Position numbers and translations under genes: made by a program | Assembly: GCA_045600065.1 (NCBI GenBank) | Contig: JAZRXE010000066.1 | Span: forward strand, 1-16,562 | Direction of reading: 5' to 3' | Source of the DNA: RGIG2707 sp045600065 | Lineage (GTDB): Bacteria > Bacillota > Clostridia > Peptostreptococcales > Anaerovoracaceae | DNA length: 16,562 bases | Shown: positions 14,660 to 16,562 of the stretch, piece by piece | Layout of the letters: every line of letters begins with the position of its first letter | Position numbering within the stretch: the stretch's first letter is position 1 | The notes under the pieces: generated by a model | Databases searched by the model: none | Told to the model about the DNA's origin: nothing | What the model saw: only the letters and a program-made list of their open reading frames with translations

Positions 14660-16562
14660 ATGGCTTACACTCCCATGATGCAGCAATACCTTGCCACCAA
14701 GGATCAGTACAAAGACTGTATCCTTTTCTTCAGGCTGGGCGATTTTTACGAAATGTTCTTTGAGGATGCCATAATCGCGTCAAAGGACATGGATGTAGTG
14801 CTCACGTCCAAATCCTGCGGAGAAGACGAAAAGGCCCCCATGTGCGGGGTCCCTTTCCACGCGGTGGAGACCTATGTCGCAAGGCTTCTTGAAAAGGGCC
14901 ATAAGGTTGCCATTGCCGAGCAGATGGAGGATCCGGCGTCAGCCAAGGGCATAGTGGCAAGAGAGGTCATCAGGGTCATAACCCCCGGAACCCTTATCAG
15001 CGCCGGAATGCTGTCGGAAAAGGAGAACAACTTCCTTGCCAGCGTGTATATATCCAAGGAGAGGGTAGGTCTGTCCTGGTGCGATATAAGCACGGGCGAA
15101 TTCTACGCCATGAATCTGGGCGGCGTGTCAGTCTTCGAAAGGCTCACAGCCGAGCTTGCCAAAATATCACCCAAGGAGATCATCACTAACCTTAGCAGAG
15201 ATGAGGCACCGGAGCTCTGGCAGCTGGCCTCCGTAAGCGAGCACAGCTACATTTCGGTGCCCAGACCCGACCTTTATACAGACCGCAGCTGCGAGGACTG
15301 CATCACAAAACAGACAGGTAGCCTTTCCCTGAAGTCCGCAGGCCTTGCCAAGGAGGACTCTCAGGAGCTGTTTTTCAGCGTGGGAGCCATTCTGGGCTAC
15401 CTCAAGGATACCCAGAAGCAGGACATAGGTCATCTGAATCCCCTGCAGATAAAGGATCCCGTCGGATCCATGAGCCTGGACAGGGCAACGATCAAAAACC
15501 TCGAGCTTACAGAGACCCTGTTCGAGCACAAGGTGCAGGGCTCACTTCTGGGCGTGCTGGACAGATGCGGCACGGCCATGGGAAGCCGCAGGCTGAAGCA
15601 GTGGCTCAGAGAGCCTCTGAGCAGCCTCAGCGAGATAGAGCTGCGCCTGAACGCCGTAGATACCCTTGTAAACGACATCATACTCAGAAACAACCTCAGA
15701 CAGGCTCTCAGGACCATATACGATCTTGAAAGGCTGTGCGGGCGTATTTCCCTGGGGACAGCCAACGCCAGAGACCTGCTCGCCCTGAAAAACAGCCTGG
15801 CGCGGATACCGGACATAAAGGCAGAGCTTTCCGATGCTGCGGACGGGCTTCTGACAGAGCTCAACGCTTCGATAGACCCCCTGGACGAGCTATGCAGCCA
15901 AATAGATGCGGCGATTTCCGAGGAGGCCCCCTTTACGGTAAGAGAAGGCGGAATGATCAAGCCGGGCTACAGCCGAGAGCTTGACGATCTGAATCTTGGC
16001 TCAAAGGATGCCCAGGAATGGATTGCAGGTCTGGAGCTCACAGAGCGTCAGCGCACCGGAATAAGCAATCTCAAGGTGGGCTACAACAAGGTCTTCGGCT
16101 ACTACATAGAGGTCAGCAACGCCAATGTTTCCAAGGTCCCGGAGGATTACGTGCGCAAGCAGACCCTGGTAAACGGAGAGCGCTTCATCACCCCCGGGAT
16201 GAAAGAAAAAGAGAGCATAGTGCTCAATGCCAGAGCCAAGATCAACGAGCTTGAATACAGGCTTTTCACAGAGCTAAGATGCCGGGCAATGGACTGCATA
16301 CGCAGCATTCAGACTACTTCTGCTGCCATAGCCCAGGTGGACGTGCTGTGCAGCTATGCCGAAAGCTCCGTAAAGCTCGGCTATGTTAAACCCATTGTCA
16401 ACAGCGGAGACGAGATTATTATCACAAAGGGCAGGCATCCTGTCATAGAGACCACCATCAGAGACGGAGTGTTCGTTCCCAACGATCTGTACATAAACAA
16501 GTCGGATGCCTCAATGCTGCTCATAACAGGCCCCAATATGGCAGGAAAATCCACCTATATGC
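14660..16562 (+). CDS. mutS: DNA mismatch repair protein MutS, 5' part (C-terminus outside window)
   Basis: MutS recognises mismatches and small loops and recruits MutL. The frame is open from the ATG at 14660 to the window edge: 634 residues, against about 870 in the family. The N-terminal mismatch domain has TPMMQQYL and the Phe-X-Glu motif as FYE (29-31, in RLGDFYEMFFED), followed by CGVPFHAVETYVARLLEKGHKVAI and VIRVITPGT. The connector, the core/clamp levers (TLFEHKVQGSLLGVLDRCGTAMGSR, YNKVFGYYIEVS) and the start of the ATPase domain follow; the window ends inside Walker A, GPNMAGKST (624-632). The start is one base after the tlyA stop, with GAGG at 14650-14653. In Bacillus tlyA is followed by argR and recN, so mutS here is a changed neighbour. 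No frameshift is seen in the part present. Confidence 0.97.
   Translation, partial: MAYTPMMQQYLATKDQYKDCILFFRLGDFYEMFFEDAIIASKDMDVVLTSKSCGEDEKAPMCGVPFHAVETYVARLLEKGHKVAIAEQMEDPASAKGIVAREVIRVITPGTLISAGMLSEKENNFLASVYISKERVGLSWCDISTGEFYAMNLGGVSVFERLTAELAKISPKEIITNLSRDEAPELWQLASVSEHSYISVPRPDLYTDRSCEDCITKQTGSLSLKSAGLAKEDSQELFFSVGAILGYLKDTQKQDIGHLNPLQIKDPVGSMSLDRATIKNLELTETLFEHKVQGSLLGVLDRCGTAMGSRRLKQWLREPLSSLSEIELRLNAVDTLVNDIILRNNLRQALRTIYDLERLCGRISLGTANARDLLALKNSLARIPDIKAELSDAADGLLTELNASIDPLDELCSQIDAAISEEAPFTVREGGMIKPGYSRELDDLNLGSKDAQEWIAGLELTERQRTGISNLKVGYNKVFGYYIEVSNANVSKVPEDYVRKQTLVNGERFITPGMKEKESIVLNARAKINELEYRLFTELRCRAMDCIRSIQTTSAAIAQVDVLCSYAESSVKLGYVKPIVNSGDEIIITKGRHPVIETTIRDGVFVPNDLYINKSDASMLLITGPNMAGKSTYM

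Noticed and set aside
1..16562. Mobile element, phage region, defence system or CRISPR array
   Set aside because: No transposase, integrase, terminal repeats, direct-repeat arrays or composition shift were seen. All + strand genes are recognisable core families in tight operons.

Overview
The window is a dense, single-strand stretch of bacterial chromosome. All sixteen genes lie on the + strand, intergenic gaps are 0-67 bases, and no gap exceeds 300 bases. Gene content and order match the Firmicutes, most likely a Clostridia-type anaerobe: RNase J, a YlbF-family protein, the Xaa-Pro peptidase/efp pair, and the Asp23-nusB-xseA-xseB-ispA-dxs-tlyA series known from Bacillus and its relatives. 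Base composition looks intermediate. Codon use leans on ATA for Ile and AGA/AGG for Arg throughout, with no island of foreign composition. The species cannot be named from this sequence. I see no tRNA, rRNA, CRISPR array, insertion sequence, phage gene or recognisable accessory system.

Region 1 (1-7957) reads as a translation and envelope run. It holds the 3' part of leuS (leucyl-tRNA synthetase), RNase J, a small YlbF-family protein, an Xaa-Pro aminopeptidase, efp (elongation factor P), mltG (endolytic transglycosylase) and a CNNM/CBS/CorC membrane protein. A perfect 12-bp hairpin sits inside the first codons of mltG, just after efp. A terminator hairpin closes the run 4 bases after the last stop.

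Region 2 (about 7973-16562) begins with a well-formed promoter whose -35 box lies inside that terminator hairpin. It drives a tightly overlapped series: Asp23/Gls24-family protein (TTG start), nusB, a TsaD-like paralog, xseA, xseB, ispA, dxs, tlyA (TTG start) and mutS, which runs off the window at its Walker A motif. Start and stop codons overlap at most junctions up to ispA and again at dxs/tlyA, so translational coupling is likely. The series combines antitermination, exonuclease VII, isoprenoid precursor synthesis (dxs makes DXP, ispA makes FPP), an rRNA methyltransferase and mismatch repair.

This is mostly an ordinary housekeeping region. The points worth a second look are the hairpin inside mltG, the promoter embedded in a terminator, the TsaD paralog in the slot held by folD in Bacillus, an XseA with a strongly shortened coiled coil, and mutS in the place usually taken by argR/recN.
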